NCBI GenBank assembly: GCA_021904315.1
Contig: CM038925.1
Span: forward strand, 9,550,501-9,614,500
Reading direction: 5' to 3'
DNA: 64,000 nt
DNA from: Sphagnum magellanicum
Taxonomy: Eukaryota > Streptophyta > Sphagnopsida > Sphagnales > Sphagnaceae
The translations under genes and the position numbers were made by a program. The notes beneath the pieces are model-generated. The model did not search any database. It was given only the letters and a program-made list of their open reading frames with translations, and was not told the DNA's origin. This document shows positions 49,270-61,135 of this stretch, in pieces (the first letter of the stretch is position 1; each line of letters begins with the position of its first letter).

Positions 49270-51858
49270 CATTGAGAAGTCCCTTTCAATGATCCACAAA
49301 ACCGAGCAATTGTGCCCTCTACAAGGTTGGGATGAAAAAGCATTAAAACCTTGAGTCGATGCTTGTAAATGTTTCCACATTGTGCATTGACACAATTACA
49401 ACATGCCCATTCTGATGTTGGGTTTTGGATGGTGTATTACATATGGGTTTTTTTTTATGACATGACATGTGCTGGATCACCATCATAGGAAGGCAATGTC
49501 ACATTTGTGTCAAGAATTAGCCGTGCCCCCGATAAGGCCCCAACTACAAATAATTGTTGTTGGTGTTTGTCGTTCACGAACCCAAAGTTTTTACATAGAC
49601 TTTGATACCAATATTAAATGAGGACATCTCCAACTAATTCATGGATGCACCAATCCACACAATAGCCAACCAATCTACTTTTCCTTGACTTCAATTGGGC
49701 CTTTAATGTCCTATGGTAACTTTCAATTGTAGCATTGGTGTCTTGCCCAACATATGGTAGATTTCGAAATCCAACCACCCACATGTGAGTTTTATGTTGC
49801 CAATTTTCCTCCATGTATTTCCAAAAAACAATAGATGCAAGGTATTTGCTAGTGATATATTGTAGCATATGCATTGCCCACATTTCAACACGTGTTCTAG
49901 ATGGATCATCCTTGTCATACATGATGTTCCTTATTTATTGCAATACATTATTACGTAATGTTGGGTCTTTTATCTTGATACATGCTTGTTTTTGCCATGT
50001 TTTTTTCACATGCCACAAACATAAGAAATTGGCAATGTTTGGTTGTATAGTCCTGTAAAAAATAAAATGCATTATATATGAAACTTGGTGGATTTAATTA
50101 CAATCATTGTTGATGCATGTTACATCCATTGGGGCAAGTGACATGCATAGTAGATAGTTGGCAATTTGTTGGATAAAAAGGGGGGAGGGATAAGGATTTT
50201 ACTTGATGCAATTGATTTCCCCTTGGGCACAATCAACAATGAAAGCATTGGGATGCCATGATGGGTGAGTATTGTGAAAGTTTTCATTCAAAGCATGCAT
50301 CCATGGTGTCAAATCCTTTTGTCGACATCGTGATGTGATGCAATATGCTATAGGAATGCCATTGTGCCATTGGTCAAACACCATCATGGTATAAAGGGGG
50401 AACTGCCACAATTCACAATAGAGATATGTTAGTTAAACATTGACAAGAGATGTTATGAATGATCTATTAACAATTTCAAATTTCTACATGTATTTTTTTA
50501 TATTCGTTGATTTGTCCTATTAATGTTTCAATGACATCAGATTACATATATAATAGTATATTAAATCACCTATGCATCTATTATGTATCAAACATAATGT
50601 ATCACCTTTTTTTCATGTGTCACAAAGGTTGCATCAATTGCAACACCTCCTTGGTGCCCATGTTCAATCATCATCTCCCTTTGTCATGGTGTTTGGATAC
50701 TTAGAGTGAAAGGCATGCTTTGCCTAGTGAAACCACCATCCACTTCTACCTTAGTTTTTTAATAGTAAAACATTGAATTGGTGTATTGTTAAACCCACAT
50801 ACACACACTTTTCACATCATTCTTATGTAGATAGTATGTTTCTTGAGTCAATTTCCCAGACAACACCTTGACATCTTGCTCAATGAGAAACATGTTTCTA
50901 TTTAATTCACATGTCCCTAACATGATGTTCTTCACATGTTGCATATGTTTTGCCATAATTTGAGACACCATGAGCCCAAGCCTTAGTTGTTCCATCACAA
51001 AATCCTTAATCTATTTTGATAAATGGGCAACAAATGCAAATCTATCACCCATCTTTAAATACCCATGGACATGTAGACCATTTTAATTAATATGATTTTG
51101 TTGAATGAAACATAACTTTAATACATGTTTGAGCAAATATAATGTCTTAATGGTGAATTCAACTCTACATCATCTTTTTATAGAACCACCCCATTTTTTT
51201 TTTGGAATCTCGTGTACCCTTGTGGCCTGTCCTTGATGGGATTACTTTTCCATTGATGTCCAATTTTTTTGGAATTGCATTGTGCTTTTATGTAATGTCC
51301 TTCACAACACTTGTGAGATCATTGAGACCATATTGACATTGGTACCTACAAACAACTAGCCAACCAATTTTGTGATACCTATGAACATACATTGCATTAC
51401 AAAACATACAATTAATCACATATTCCATGTTGACACAATAGTAAAATGAATTCATTAGATGATGAACATCACATTTAAGCATGTATAATATGTATGCAAA
51501 TCTTGGTGCAAAATTATAATAGAGGTTAAAATTTGAACCTTGAAAACTTGAAAGCACTATCTATTAGCGGTTGTTGCAAATCATTATTAAGGTCGATGAT
51601 GTGTCTTTTGTAAAGAAAACAACATTGGCTACCATCTTTACCTTTTTCACCAACTATGAAATCAAGCACTCAAGTTGTGGGGATGAATGCAATCTTAACA
51701 AGGCAAGGGCCTTGTTGCATCCTAGTGTGTGGAATGATGACTTCCCATAACAAATCTTTATGATCAAAAGGCCCATTTGGTGGTGTTTGAATTACATTTT
51801 CTAATGCATGCAGTTCAACTTGATGGCCATGTTCATACAAGGGCAACTTCCCCTCCAT
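49270..51858 (-). pseudogene. MULE transposase with SWIM zinc finger, decayed
   Basis: On the - strand, blocks occur in the order expected for plant MULE/SWIM proteins. The N-terminal region is at 51858-51560 (GPFDHKDLLWEVI, IAFIPTT, VLDFIVGEKGKDG). The catalytic part includes QREMMIEHGHQGGVAIDATF (about 50680-50620). Across a clean GT/AG intron (50612 to 50411) it continues FPLYTMMVFDQWHNGIPIAY and then NAFIVDCAQGEI. A second intron leads to LCLWHVKKTWQ and to TNATIESYHRTLK (about 49730). The SWIM-like end is CNCVNAQCGNIYKHRLKV, with Tyr in place of the third Cys. In-frame stops include TGA at 51671 (Arg expected), TGA at 50686-50684 (Trp expected before QREMM) and TAA near 49932. Cut-and-paste transposase of the Mutator superfamily, now inactive. 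Confidence 0.8.
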
Positions 51859-52139
51859 GCCTGTAAAAAACCGTTACAAAAAATATTAGTTTTTATGCAC
51901 CTAACATTCAAATTGTGATAATCAACATATAATGAGTTAAAAAATGATAAATCTTTTATTTACATATAATGAGGTCAAAAAGACATGTGAAAAATTTGTA
52001 AAAATGTCAAAAGTGTTCTCCAAAACACCCTTGGAATAACACAAGAAGATCATGTGAAGAGGAAGTTCATGTCAAGTTTGATATGCAAAAGCTTGAAAGA
52101 TGTGACCCTGAGCCCTAATTCTGCAAAATAATCCTCATT

Positions 52140-52870
52140 CCAAAACCAGAGACCTAATAATTCTTTGTCATGTCAACTCTCCTCCTCTCCTTGTACAAAA
52201 TTGGCTTACACAAGACACAAAAGAAATCCCAAAACTCAAAATCTTGAGACAATGACTGAAATCTAGAGAGAGAGACAAGAAGAATCAAAATCTAGAGAAT
52301 TTAATTGAATGGCAAAGAAGGCAGGTTGAGAAGACAAGAAGATCAAAAAAATCAAGACTCAAATCTAGAGACTTTGAATGAATGGAAAAGAATGGGGGTT
52401 CAGAAGCCAGAAATTCAAGTCTGGAGATTTTGATTGAACGTGAAGAAAGAAGCTAGGGTTGAGAAGGCATAAAAAATCTCAAGACTAAAATCTTCTACAG
52501 ACTTTGATTGAAAGGAAAAAGAATGGGATTGAGAAGACAAAAAAAATCAAAGTCTGGAGAAAGACGAAGCAAGGGTTGAAAAGACAAAAAACATCTCTCA
52601 AGACTCAAATCTAGAGACTTTGATTGATTAGAAAAGAATGAATGGGTTGAGAAGACAGAAATCCCAAGTCTGCAGATTTTGATTGAATGCGAAAAAAGAA
52701 GATACTAAGGTTTGAGAAGGGGAAAAAAAAATCTTAGGACTCAAATCTAGAGACCTTGAATTGAATGCCATGCATGGGGTTTCTTGAGACTTTAGACAGA
52801 AATCTGAATTGAATGCGGGGGAAGAAGGTAGGGTTGAGAAGAGGAGGAACAGGGAAGGGTTTAGGGGTTG
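52140..52870 (-). repeat. Degenerate tandem repeats in P450 intron 1 (expanded copy)
   Basis: Repeated words such as CAAATCTAGAGACTTTGATT, GGGTTGAGAAGACA and AAGTCTGGAGA recur between about 52240 and 52790. The same words, fewer in number, occur on the other strand in intron 1 of the intact P450 gene (about 54900-55110: CTCTAGATTT, TCTTCTCAACCC, CAATCAAAGAGTCTAGA). The array is therefore ancestral intron sequence that has grown in this copy. Shared sequence (AAGAATTATTAGGTCTCT) continues to about 52150 and then similarity stops. Confidence 0.7.
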
Positions 52871-52873
52871 AAC

Positions 52874-53194
52874 TTGTCCATATTTGGCCACACGAGGATT
52901 GAGAAATTCCGCAGATCTGTTGGCTTGGGTCAGACGTAGGAACTCCAAAGTCTCTCCCAAAAGAGGAAGCCCCAAGCTCCCCAGAGGTAGAGGTGCCTTC
53001 TTGTTGGAAGATGTTCTTGCCTTTGATTCCTTCAACAAAACATAGTGCCACCACCACCCACAGACAATTGCCACTACTACTGTAATAATCCCCACTGCCA
53101 AACCCACTTTGCTTGACACCAGCATGGAACCACCAGCAAACATGTTATTGCTGTTTTTACTGTAATCCCAGTGCACCCCATCATCATCATCCAT
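52874..53194 (-). pseudogene. Orphan first exon of a duplicated CYP85-clan P450
   Basis: A 107-codon exon on the - strand (53194 to 52874) ending at donor GTTCAA. It is a clear paralogue of exon 1 of the neighbouring + strand P450: both share VSSKVGLAVGI, a Trp-rich membrane anchor, GLPLLGETLE, SAEF and RVAKYGQ, with the same splice position. The hinge reads PLPLGSLGLP instead of PLPPGSFGLP. No exon 2 to 6 follows on the - strand before the MULE relic begins at 51858. The copy therefore appears truncated within intron 1, unless its remaining exons lie outside this window. The exon itself has no stop. Confidence 0.8.
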
Positions 53195-53429
53195 TTGCAG
53201 TTTCCTTGGACAAAACCCTGGTCTACTACCAAGCAGAAATACGAGGCCTAATGAGTTTTATACTTCTGGAGTTGGATTCTCATGTAAGGCAAGAGCAGTA
53301 TGATGAGGCAAGTACCTTCGAGTTTTGGATCAAATGTGGGTGATGGGATAGACTTTCTGTCATCATTCCACCAATCAGCTGAAAATTTGATTTGTGTTGC
53401 AGTAAAAGAAAGTATTTTCAATGTTCAGC

Positions 53430-53705
53430 AGAATAGGGTTGTGTGTAGGCCTGAAGATTTTTTTTCCCCAGGCCAATGAGATTGCTGGATTTGGTGGTCT
53501 GAATTTGTGTTCTTGGTTATGTTGAGAGTAAACTACTTAACAGTTCAATGTGTACCTAATATTCTCAAGCTTCCTCTGTTCAGCCTGGGAATTTAGTTCA
53601 CTCAAGATAACTAAGAAACAAAGTTCAGACCACCAAATCCAGCAATTTCATTGGACATGACATTTTTTCTTCACACCTACACACAAGCCTGTTCAACACC
53701 CTCTA
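53430..53705. repeat. Imperfect inverted repeat between the P450 copies
   Basis: Arms of about 100 bp at 53435-53535 and 53590-53695 are reverse complements with mismatches. The core is a perfect 23-bp match at 53481-53503 and 53624-53646 (starting ATTGCTGGATTTGG), flanked by shared CCAATGA and GTGTGTAGG. The centre near 53564 lies between the head-to-head P450 start codons and marks the likely fold-back point of an inverted duplication. The single strand could form a large hairpin. Confidence 0.85.
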
Positions 53706-53842
53706 TATATGTAGTCATTATAGTATGGTACACTTATACTATTACCCTCTCTGTATGTATACAGACAGGGCTTAAAAACAAGAGCTGCTAGGAAAAGAAG
53801 AAACAAAAAAGAAGTGATTGAAATATTTAAAATGTGACAAAA

Positions 53843-53955
53843 AAGGCTGGAATCGTGAGATGGGTTCCACATATATTATGTCATGATGATGTGATCTTGA
53901 AGGCTGGAATCATCAGATGGATTCCAAATACTTATGTCATGGTGGTGTGATCTTT
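53843..53955 (+). repeat. 57-bp tandem duplication upstream of the P450
   Basis: AAGGCTGGAATC begins units at 53843 and 53900. Both contain TTATGTCATG and end GTGTGATCTT. Another partial duplication upstream of the gene pairs GATCATAGCAGCCTAACGG (54173) with a longer variant near 54410. Confidence 0.7.
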
Positions 53956-54492
53956 GTTTGTTAGTTGGTCTCATCATCATGTCACCTATCCTGTACAAAG
54001 ATGCCAAGTCCTTGGGCTTCCCCAGCTGCCATGACAAGAGCAGCGGAAGCTCCAATCACAAGATCAGCTTCCCCTACCATTAGGTTCTCTTCCCATCATT
54101 TTGGCTGCTGTGATCACAGGTACACATCACACAGGTACATTGTGTGTGTCACAAAGGTACACAGTGTACCTGAGATCATAGCAGCCTAACGGGAAGCCGC
54201 CTTTGACATAGCGCCTTGTTTCTTGTTGTGTGGACAAGCATTTATGGATTTGAGAGTTGCAACTCCGGAGAAAATATGTAGATAGTCAATGTTAGGAATT
54301 CTGGGAATGTCACTTTGTGTTGAGAGTCACAGATTGACTAAGAGCTCTCATAGTTCCTAGTGCAGTAGCTCTCAATGCTTGACCTGTAAAGTTGTAAGGT
54401 GACTGTGATCACAGCAGCAGCCTAACGGAAAGCGTACAAGAGCTTCTTCTTCTTCTTTTTGTGAAAGGAGAAGATTTGTAAGGAAGCTGGAA

Positions 54493-57400
54493 ATGGGTGA
54501 TTATGGGGTGCACTGCGATTACAGCAACAGCAGTAGTAAGAATATTTTTGCTACTGGTTTAATGCAGGTGTCAAGCAAAGTGGGCTTGGCAGTAGGAATT
54601 GCACTAGGGCTCGCATCTGTCTGTGGGTGGTGGTATGCTGCTTTGTTGAGGAGATCAGAGGCAAAAAATTCCAACAAGAAGTCACCTCTACCTCCCGGTA
54701 GCTTTGGGCTTCCTCTTTTGGGAGAGACTTTGGAATACCAACGACTTATACAAACCAACAAATCTGCAGAATTTTTCACTTCCCGTGTGGCCAAATATGG
54801 ACAGGTTGGAGCCCAAAACCCCTTCCCTCCTTGTTCCTCCTCCTCCTCCTCCTCTTTTTTTCATGAACCCCAGCTTCTTCTCAACCTCTGCATTTATTCC
54901 TTACATTCAATTCAACGTCTCTAGATTTGGGTCCTGAATTTTTGTGTCTTCTCAACCCATCTTTATATTACACTCAATCAAAGAGTCTAGATTTTGAATC
55001 TTGATATTTCTGTGTCTTTCCAACTCCTGCTTCTTCTTTCCCATTCAATCAGAGGCTCTAGAGTTATTGAGTCATGTCTCTTCAATTGAGTCTTGGATTT
55101 TCTGTCTTGTTGTGCAAGCAATTTTCTATAACGAGGAGAATTATTAATTCACACAACAAAGAATTATTAGGTCTCTAGTTTTGTTATTGTGTTTCTGTTG
55201 GGAATTAGCAATTTTCATACCATGGCCCCACTGTCAAGCATCCCAATAGTTCAAATTCTGCGGAGGTTTCAGTCACAGCTGGTCAGTAGTACTGCATCTG
55301 CATCTGGATGCATGTAATTTCAACAGAGATTCTTAAGTTTTTCAAACCTTTTTAGTTTCCTTGAGACAATTTTGTTCTCACAAGATGTGAATTGGTTTTG
55401 GAATTTATGCAAATTCAGTATGTATGTACTAAGTATAGTCTCCACATCATCATTATAATGACATATCTACTTGATTTTTTTAAGATTGTATGCAAGTGTG
55501 TGTGTGTGAAACTATATGAGATTGGCAAAATTCCGTAATGCAATAATAGTTCGTGACCACAATCATATTAGTTTTGTGATGAATTTTTGTGGCAAACTTG
55601 GTCCAGGTATTCAAGACCCATCTTCTCTTTTCTCCAGCAGTGTCTGTGGGTGCACCAGATGGAAACAAGTTTTTGTTTGCAAATGAGAACAAGCTCGTGC
55701 AAAACTCATTGCCATCACCTACAAAAAAGCTATTTGGCCCAAATAGCCTTCTAAACAAAACAGGCATAGAACATAGGTAACCCACCCTTCTTCCCATATC
55801 CTAACAATTTCATTCCTCTATGTATGGTTGTAGGAGTGATGTTGTAAGCTCTTGACTTGATAAACATTGAGAAGTAGACTAACACATTATTCATCTCTTT
55901 TTCAAAGTTTCTTTTCAAAATTGAACTTTAAATGCTGACACATCAATATCCAGGAGAGTTATGATCGATTGAGATTATGAATTGATAAGGTTAATTTAAG
56001 GATATGTTTGGTTTTTGGATGTACCTAGGCACGCCCGTCGTCTTTTCACATCCTTCTTTGGTCCAGATGGCCTACAACACTTTGTGCCTAGGATGGACAA
56101 AATGGTGAGATCCCATTTTGTCCAATTCTGGGAAGGGAAGGACGAAATTATGGCCTTCACAACAGTGAAACAATTTACATTTGCTTTGGCAGCTGATCTT
56201 TTTTTCAGTCTCATAGATGGCCCTCAATTCCAGTCTTTGCGACATGATATTGAGACATTTGCGAAAGGGATTGTACACCTACCAATTAATTTTCCTGGCA
56301 CTGTCTACTACAATGCCAAGCTGTCTCGGGATCGAGTTCTTCATATTCTTGACACAATTATATGTCAAAGGCGCAAGGTAAATGAGATGAACTCTTGCAA
56401 AAAAAAATCCTTGTTTGATGATCAAAGTTATTTGAAGGTGTTTTCTAGGCTTCTTTTGTGCATTTAGTTATCTTGACATTCTAGGTCTTATGATGAATTT
56501 CATAGATGCTCATATAGTTGCCTTTGCAATTGTGTGTGCCTTGGGTTATGAATCCTCTATCTTGGTGTAGGGTATTAAATTGGAATTTGTGTACATTTAT
56601 CATCATGTGTGGTAGGACATGCAAGAAGGGAAGGTTTCTTCAAACCATGATCTTTTATCAGTAATGCTCAGCACACATGATGATCAAGACCAGTTGGCCA
56701 CAAATGAAGACATCAATGATAATATTTTGTTGTTTTTGTTTGCTGGCCATGACACGAGTGGTGGCACTCTTGCTGGTGTACTTAAGTACCTATTTCTTAA
56801 TCCACAATGCTTACAACAAGTCATCAAAGGTAGATTGATGTTGTTACATTATTCAAGTGACATTAGTGTAGATTTGGTAATGCAACTCTACACTCCCATT
56901 GACAATGGACTCCAATTTTATATATTCATTCCTCTCTCTTTTTATAATCACAAATGAGTGTTTGATTTTTTTTGAAGGCTTACAATCTTCTTGCATAATT
57001 TACAGAGCAAAAGGAGATAGCAATTGCGAAGGCTCCTGGGTCATCACTAAATTGGGATGACACACGGAAAATGAAGTACACATGGCAAGTGATCCAAGAG
57101 TGTTTACGCCTACAACCTGGAGTGCCAGTGGGGTATCGACAAAGTATTACAGAATTTGAATACAAAGGATTCACAATTCCAAAAGGCTGGAGGGTAAGTT
57201 GATGAGGCTTCAACAAGCTACTACTTGTTTATGTTTAAAACCATTCAATCCTTACAAATTTTTGGTGTGATAAAAACCATGACATTTGTAGATACTTACA
57301 CTAGGCAAATTTTCTCAATGTCTTGGAAGTCATTTTTAGGCAGTTGACATTTCCTTAACATGACTAAAGTTGTTGTGATATCTTTTGTGCTGAAAACATG

Positions 57401-57750
57401 CATCCCTCCTTTTTTTCGTTTTTTTGGGTGTTGCATAGGTACTTTGGCACGTTGCGCGCTCACATTTCTCACCACAATTTTTTCCAAATCCAGAGAGATT
57501 TGATCCAGATCGGTTTGAAGGACTAGGGCCACCACCGTTCACTTACATACCGTTTGGAGGTGGTCCACGGATATGTCTTGGCATGGAGTTTGCACGCACT
57601 GAAATGGTTGTGTTCTTGCACTACTTGGTGCTCAATTATGAATGGTCAATGGTTGACCCCAATGAGACACTCATTCGGAATCCACTTCCTAGGTTCCAGA
57701 AAGGGCTTCAACTCAAAATTCATAAGAAAGAGCCTTTGGAATTTCTGTAG
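54493..57750 (+). CDS. Cytochrome P450 of the CYP85 clan (CYP716-like), 6 exons
   Basis: Exons 54493-54804, 55607-55776, 56029-56377, 56616-56829, 57006-57193 and 57439-57750 join in phase to 514 codons plus TAG. This is a haem-thiolate monooxygenase anchored in the ER. The N-terminal membrane helix spans about 27-52, followed by the hinge PLPPGSFGLPLLGETLE. The I-helix AGHDTS is at 320-325, the K-helix E380-C-L-R383 (ExxR), PERF at 429-432, and the haem loop FGGGPRICLG at 450-459 with Cys457. All catalytic features are intact. The PPGSxGLPLLGET hinge and FGGGPRxCxGxEFAR loop place it in the CYP85 clan, whose members hydroxylate triterpenes, steroids, diterpenes or related lipids. The subfamily and substrate cannot be told from sequence alone. 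A second copy lies head-to-head upstream. Confidence 0.94.
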
Positions 57751-58085
57751 CAGTACTACTGGACCACAGTAGCAGACTATGAGTCAAGAATGGAAAATTT
57801 AGGTCATGTTGAGTTGAATGCAAATAACCACACTTTAGGTATGTGTGGCAAAATGAATATGCTACTAGACTTTATGAAGACAACTATATATGTTGTGTGC
57901 TTGTTCAGCCTCAGAATGTGGCAGAGTTTGAATTGAAGTGTAGAATGTTGCAACCTGAACATGCCCATGATCAGATTGAATTTTGTTTTTGGGTGTTGTG
58001 GACTTCTAGTGAAAACTACATCTTCTACAAATGTGACAAATTTCTTTTGCACTCCAATCACAATTGGAGGTGGGGGAGGTGGAAT
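57751..58085 (+). other. P450 3' flank
   Basis: Probable 3' untranslated region and start of spacer. One open frame (57843-58145) is not recognised. Confidence 0.4.
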
Positions 58086-58250
58086 AGGTTTGAAGGTGCA
58101 GAAGGATGTGGAATAAGATCTAAAGATGGAAGAGAGGTGGAATAAAATCAGCTGAAGATGGAAGAGGTAAAATACGATTAGTTGAAGATGTAAAAGGAGG
58201 TGGAATAGGAGTTGAAGATGGAGGAGGTGGAATAGAAGCTGAAGGGTGTT
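58086..58250 (+). repeat. GAAGATGGAGGAGGTGGAATA minisatellite, block 1
   Basis: Four to six degenerate units of GAAGATGGAGGAGGTGGAAT occur between 58086 and 58250. A second block of the same unit is at 58872-58985. The purine-rich strand is the + strand in both blocks. Confidence 0.75.
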
Positions 58251-58865
58251 TGCACACTACAATGACCTTATATGGACATCACAATGACAATTTTCCCTAT
58301 ATTCCTTAGGTACAAGAAAATAAATAAAATAAAATCCATTGAAATAATAAAAAAAGGATTCACTTATCTAACACTATCATAACCTTTCAAAACTGAAAAA
58401 AATCAAATCAAAATCAAAATCATGGATAGCTAATAAGTAATGGACTTTTGAATTTTGCTCACAATTTTTGTCACACCTGCAAAATTCATGGATATGGACA
58501 TTTATTTTTAAATGTGTTAATCTTATGTGTTTTGAAACTTTGGGACATTGGATGAATTATGTTTAAGAAACTAAAGATCCATTGAATGAATGGAATGTGA
58601 TTTTAATTTATTATATTATGGATTTTTTTAAATTCCAAAAAAATGTAATTATTTAAAAAGATTTTTTAAGCATTTAAAAATATTTATTTAAAAATAATTT
58701 ATTTTGAGATTTTTTTATATGTCTTATAACATCATGATTTGAAATTGGAAATGGAAAAAAAATGTTATTTTCAATATCATCTAAATATTCATATTTTAAG
58801 CTAATTTTCAACTACACTAGAAAAAGATTTTAATCTGCCAAAATTGTGACACTCTAATGGGCTTT
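58251..58865. other. AT-rich spacer between two minisatellite blocks
   Basis: Very AT-rich DNA with A and T runs near 58620-58700. I see no gene or structured repeat. Confidence 0.5.
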
Positions 58866-58990
58866 TGCCCTGAAGATGGAGGAGGTGGAATAGGAGTTGA
58901 AGACAGAGGAGGAAATGCATATGAGGGAGGAGGTGGGGAAGAAAGAGGTGAAGATGGAGGGGAAAGAGGACATGAAGATGAGATGGTCCA
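58866..58990 (+). repeat. GAAGATGGAGGAGGTGGAATA minisatellite, block 2
   Basis: Degenerate units as in block 1 (GAAGATGGAGGAGGTGGAAT at 58873, then variants ending GAAGATGAGATGG). A 60-codon Gly/Glu-rich frame runs through it but is only the translation of the repeat. Confidence 0.7.
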
Positions 58991-60780
58991 AATGACCTTT
59001 CCCTTGGGGACATATGTGAAGACACAAGGGGCATCATAGGGGTATGTTTCATACCCTTGGGCTTTTTAGTTGAAACATTAAATTTGGCACCTTACACAAT
59101 GTAAAAAAAATTGAATTGTTATTAATTATCAATAAAAAGGTGTTTCCATGGTAGGGTGTAGACAAAAAGGAGTCACAATTTGACATTTTCATTACAATAC
59201 ATTTTTAATGTGCCTTTATAAATATTCTCCAAATATTTTCTTTATGGAAATGTGCAATTAAAGGGGATAGCATCCTAAATTGTCATAATGTTGTGAAATT
59301 GGTGCACATTTCAACTATCAATTGGAGTGCCTTTTAAATTTGCAACAATGTGTCACAAACATTACAATGTAAAAGTAAGATTAAGAAATATTAGTTTGAA
59401 TGGGAATTTGTCCATGAAACTTTGCACATACAAAGAAACCACCACAATGAATAATCTTCCACATTAAATATTTCAATTTGTCATATAAAGTCAAAAAGTG
59501 TATATTAAATGATATGGAAATATTTGTCAATACATTATGTTATTATAATGTTGATGATTATGATTTTTTAAGTTGTAAAATGCTTCCATTAAAGATGTAG
59601 TTGAATTGACTATTGTCTTTATTATTCTAAAAAAATAAAGCGAAAATTTAAAATTAATAAAAAAGGTATTCTGATGTTAAATAGGGTGTTTTAAATAAAA
59701 TTTATAAAATTATTGGTGTAAGTTTACATAAAGACACAATTATGAATCAATTTCATATTCATGGTTTATATTCATGGTTTTATTTTTAAAGCCCAAATCC
59801 ATTTAATGCAATTTCTAGAATAATTCAAAGTGAATGAAATTTTATGTGTTGCTACTTTTGATATTATATGTACTTCTAGTTTTGACACAAAGTGTTTACA
59901 CCATACCATGGAAACATTCAAAAGAATGGTTTGATAATACATTTTGTTTAATACACTAATATATAGATTCTAATACATTGATACATTAATATATTCATAC
60001 ATTCATATGTAATTTTATGCAATTAAAACAATATAATGACTATGTAGTGAACATTTCGCACCTTTGAAATTTTTTGAGATTTTGTGTCTTTTTTTTTGTA
60101 GACTTCACCTTATTGTCATCCAAGTCTATCTCTTCTTTAGTTGATGGTTCCTGTATTGATACATACAATTTGATGCATAGTTACAAATAAATTGATGTGT
60201 ATCACCTAATGCATAAAATTGTATACATTAATATACATAGTCTATTACATTGATACATATGTAGATTATAATCTCTAAAACTATGGTAAAAATTCCATGG
60301 CTAAATCTCAAATTTTTGGTCATTAAATGATAATGTTTTGCCAAAAATCAATAACAATGATGCCAATTTTTTAATATTAAATATATAAAAATGATTACAT
60401 TAAAATCAAGAGTGTGTTTTTATCATTTTCAATAACCATAATTCAATCAAAATTTAAGACCATTTCCAAAGTTTTTGTACATGGTTCAAGCATGTAGTTT
60501 AAAAATTTTATTTTTAATTTGTAAATCTACTTTTATATTTAGCTTGTAGTCAAATTTGACTAATTTTTCTATGTATCATTATGTATCATCACAAATTACA
60601 AAATTAAACATCAACATGATCATGGTCACATCAACACCATCACCCTATGCCATGTGAATTAGTATATGTTGTAAGATTTAATGCCAATGTCATGCCCTCA
60701 TGTATCAATGTAATCCATAACACATATAGTCCTCACCTTTAAAAGTTATCCCTTGAACCATCAAAGTAAAAAATTATTCA
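58991..60780. other. AT-rich DNA with TACATTGATACATTAATA words
   Basis: No gene recognised. Between about 59940 and 60290 words such as GATACATTAATA and CATTGATACAT recur. They resemble the vocabulary of the 44.7-46.7 kb array and of spacers in the Ulp1 relic, so related element DNA may be present. On the - strand an acceptor-like site near 60155 is followed by a Lys-rich open stretch (EPSTKEEIDLDDNKVKS), possibly an exon relic. Confidence 0.3.
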
Positions 60781-60989
60781 TCTCGATTGAAGAGGGCGAG
60801 AGAGGTTAGGGGGGGCTGGGTTTACTAAGTCAGAAGGAAGAGGGGAGGATAATAGTTTGGGTCCAAGATAGTAGGTGCTTGTCCCCAAACTCATGAGTTC
60901 AGGAGGTCGGGTGTGAGTGTGTTAGTGCGAGGTAGGTACGCACCACTAAAGCCTCCTACATAACATCACCAATTGTACTTACCTCCTCT

Positions 60990-61135
60990 TTCTTCTCCTA
61001 ATGTTTGTTGTTTGTAAGTTCTTGTATTGTTAGATCAATCCACAAGCGCATAGGAATCTCTTTATTCTCCTGATGTTTGTTGTCTGTAAGTTCCTTTATT
61101 GTTGCATCAATCCACGAGTGCACACACTCCTATTG
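60990..61135 (+). repeat. Tandem duplication of about 73 bp
   Basis: CTCCTAATGTTTGTTG near 60996 and CTCCTGATGTTTGTTG near 61069 begin two diverged copies. Both continue with GTAAGTTC, then ATCAATCCAC and a GTGCA/GCGCA end. Confidence 0.7.

Noticed and set aside
46740-57750. Idea that the intact P450 was captured and carried by the MULE element
   Set aside because: The P450 keeps all introns and good splice sites, and no terminal inverted repeats were found on its far side. Simple adjacency explains the data.
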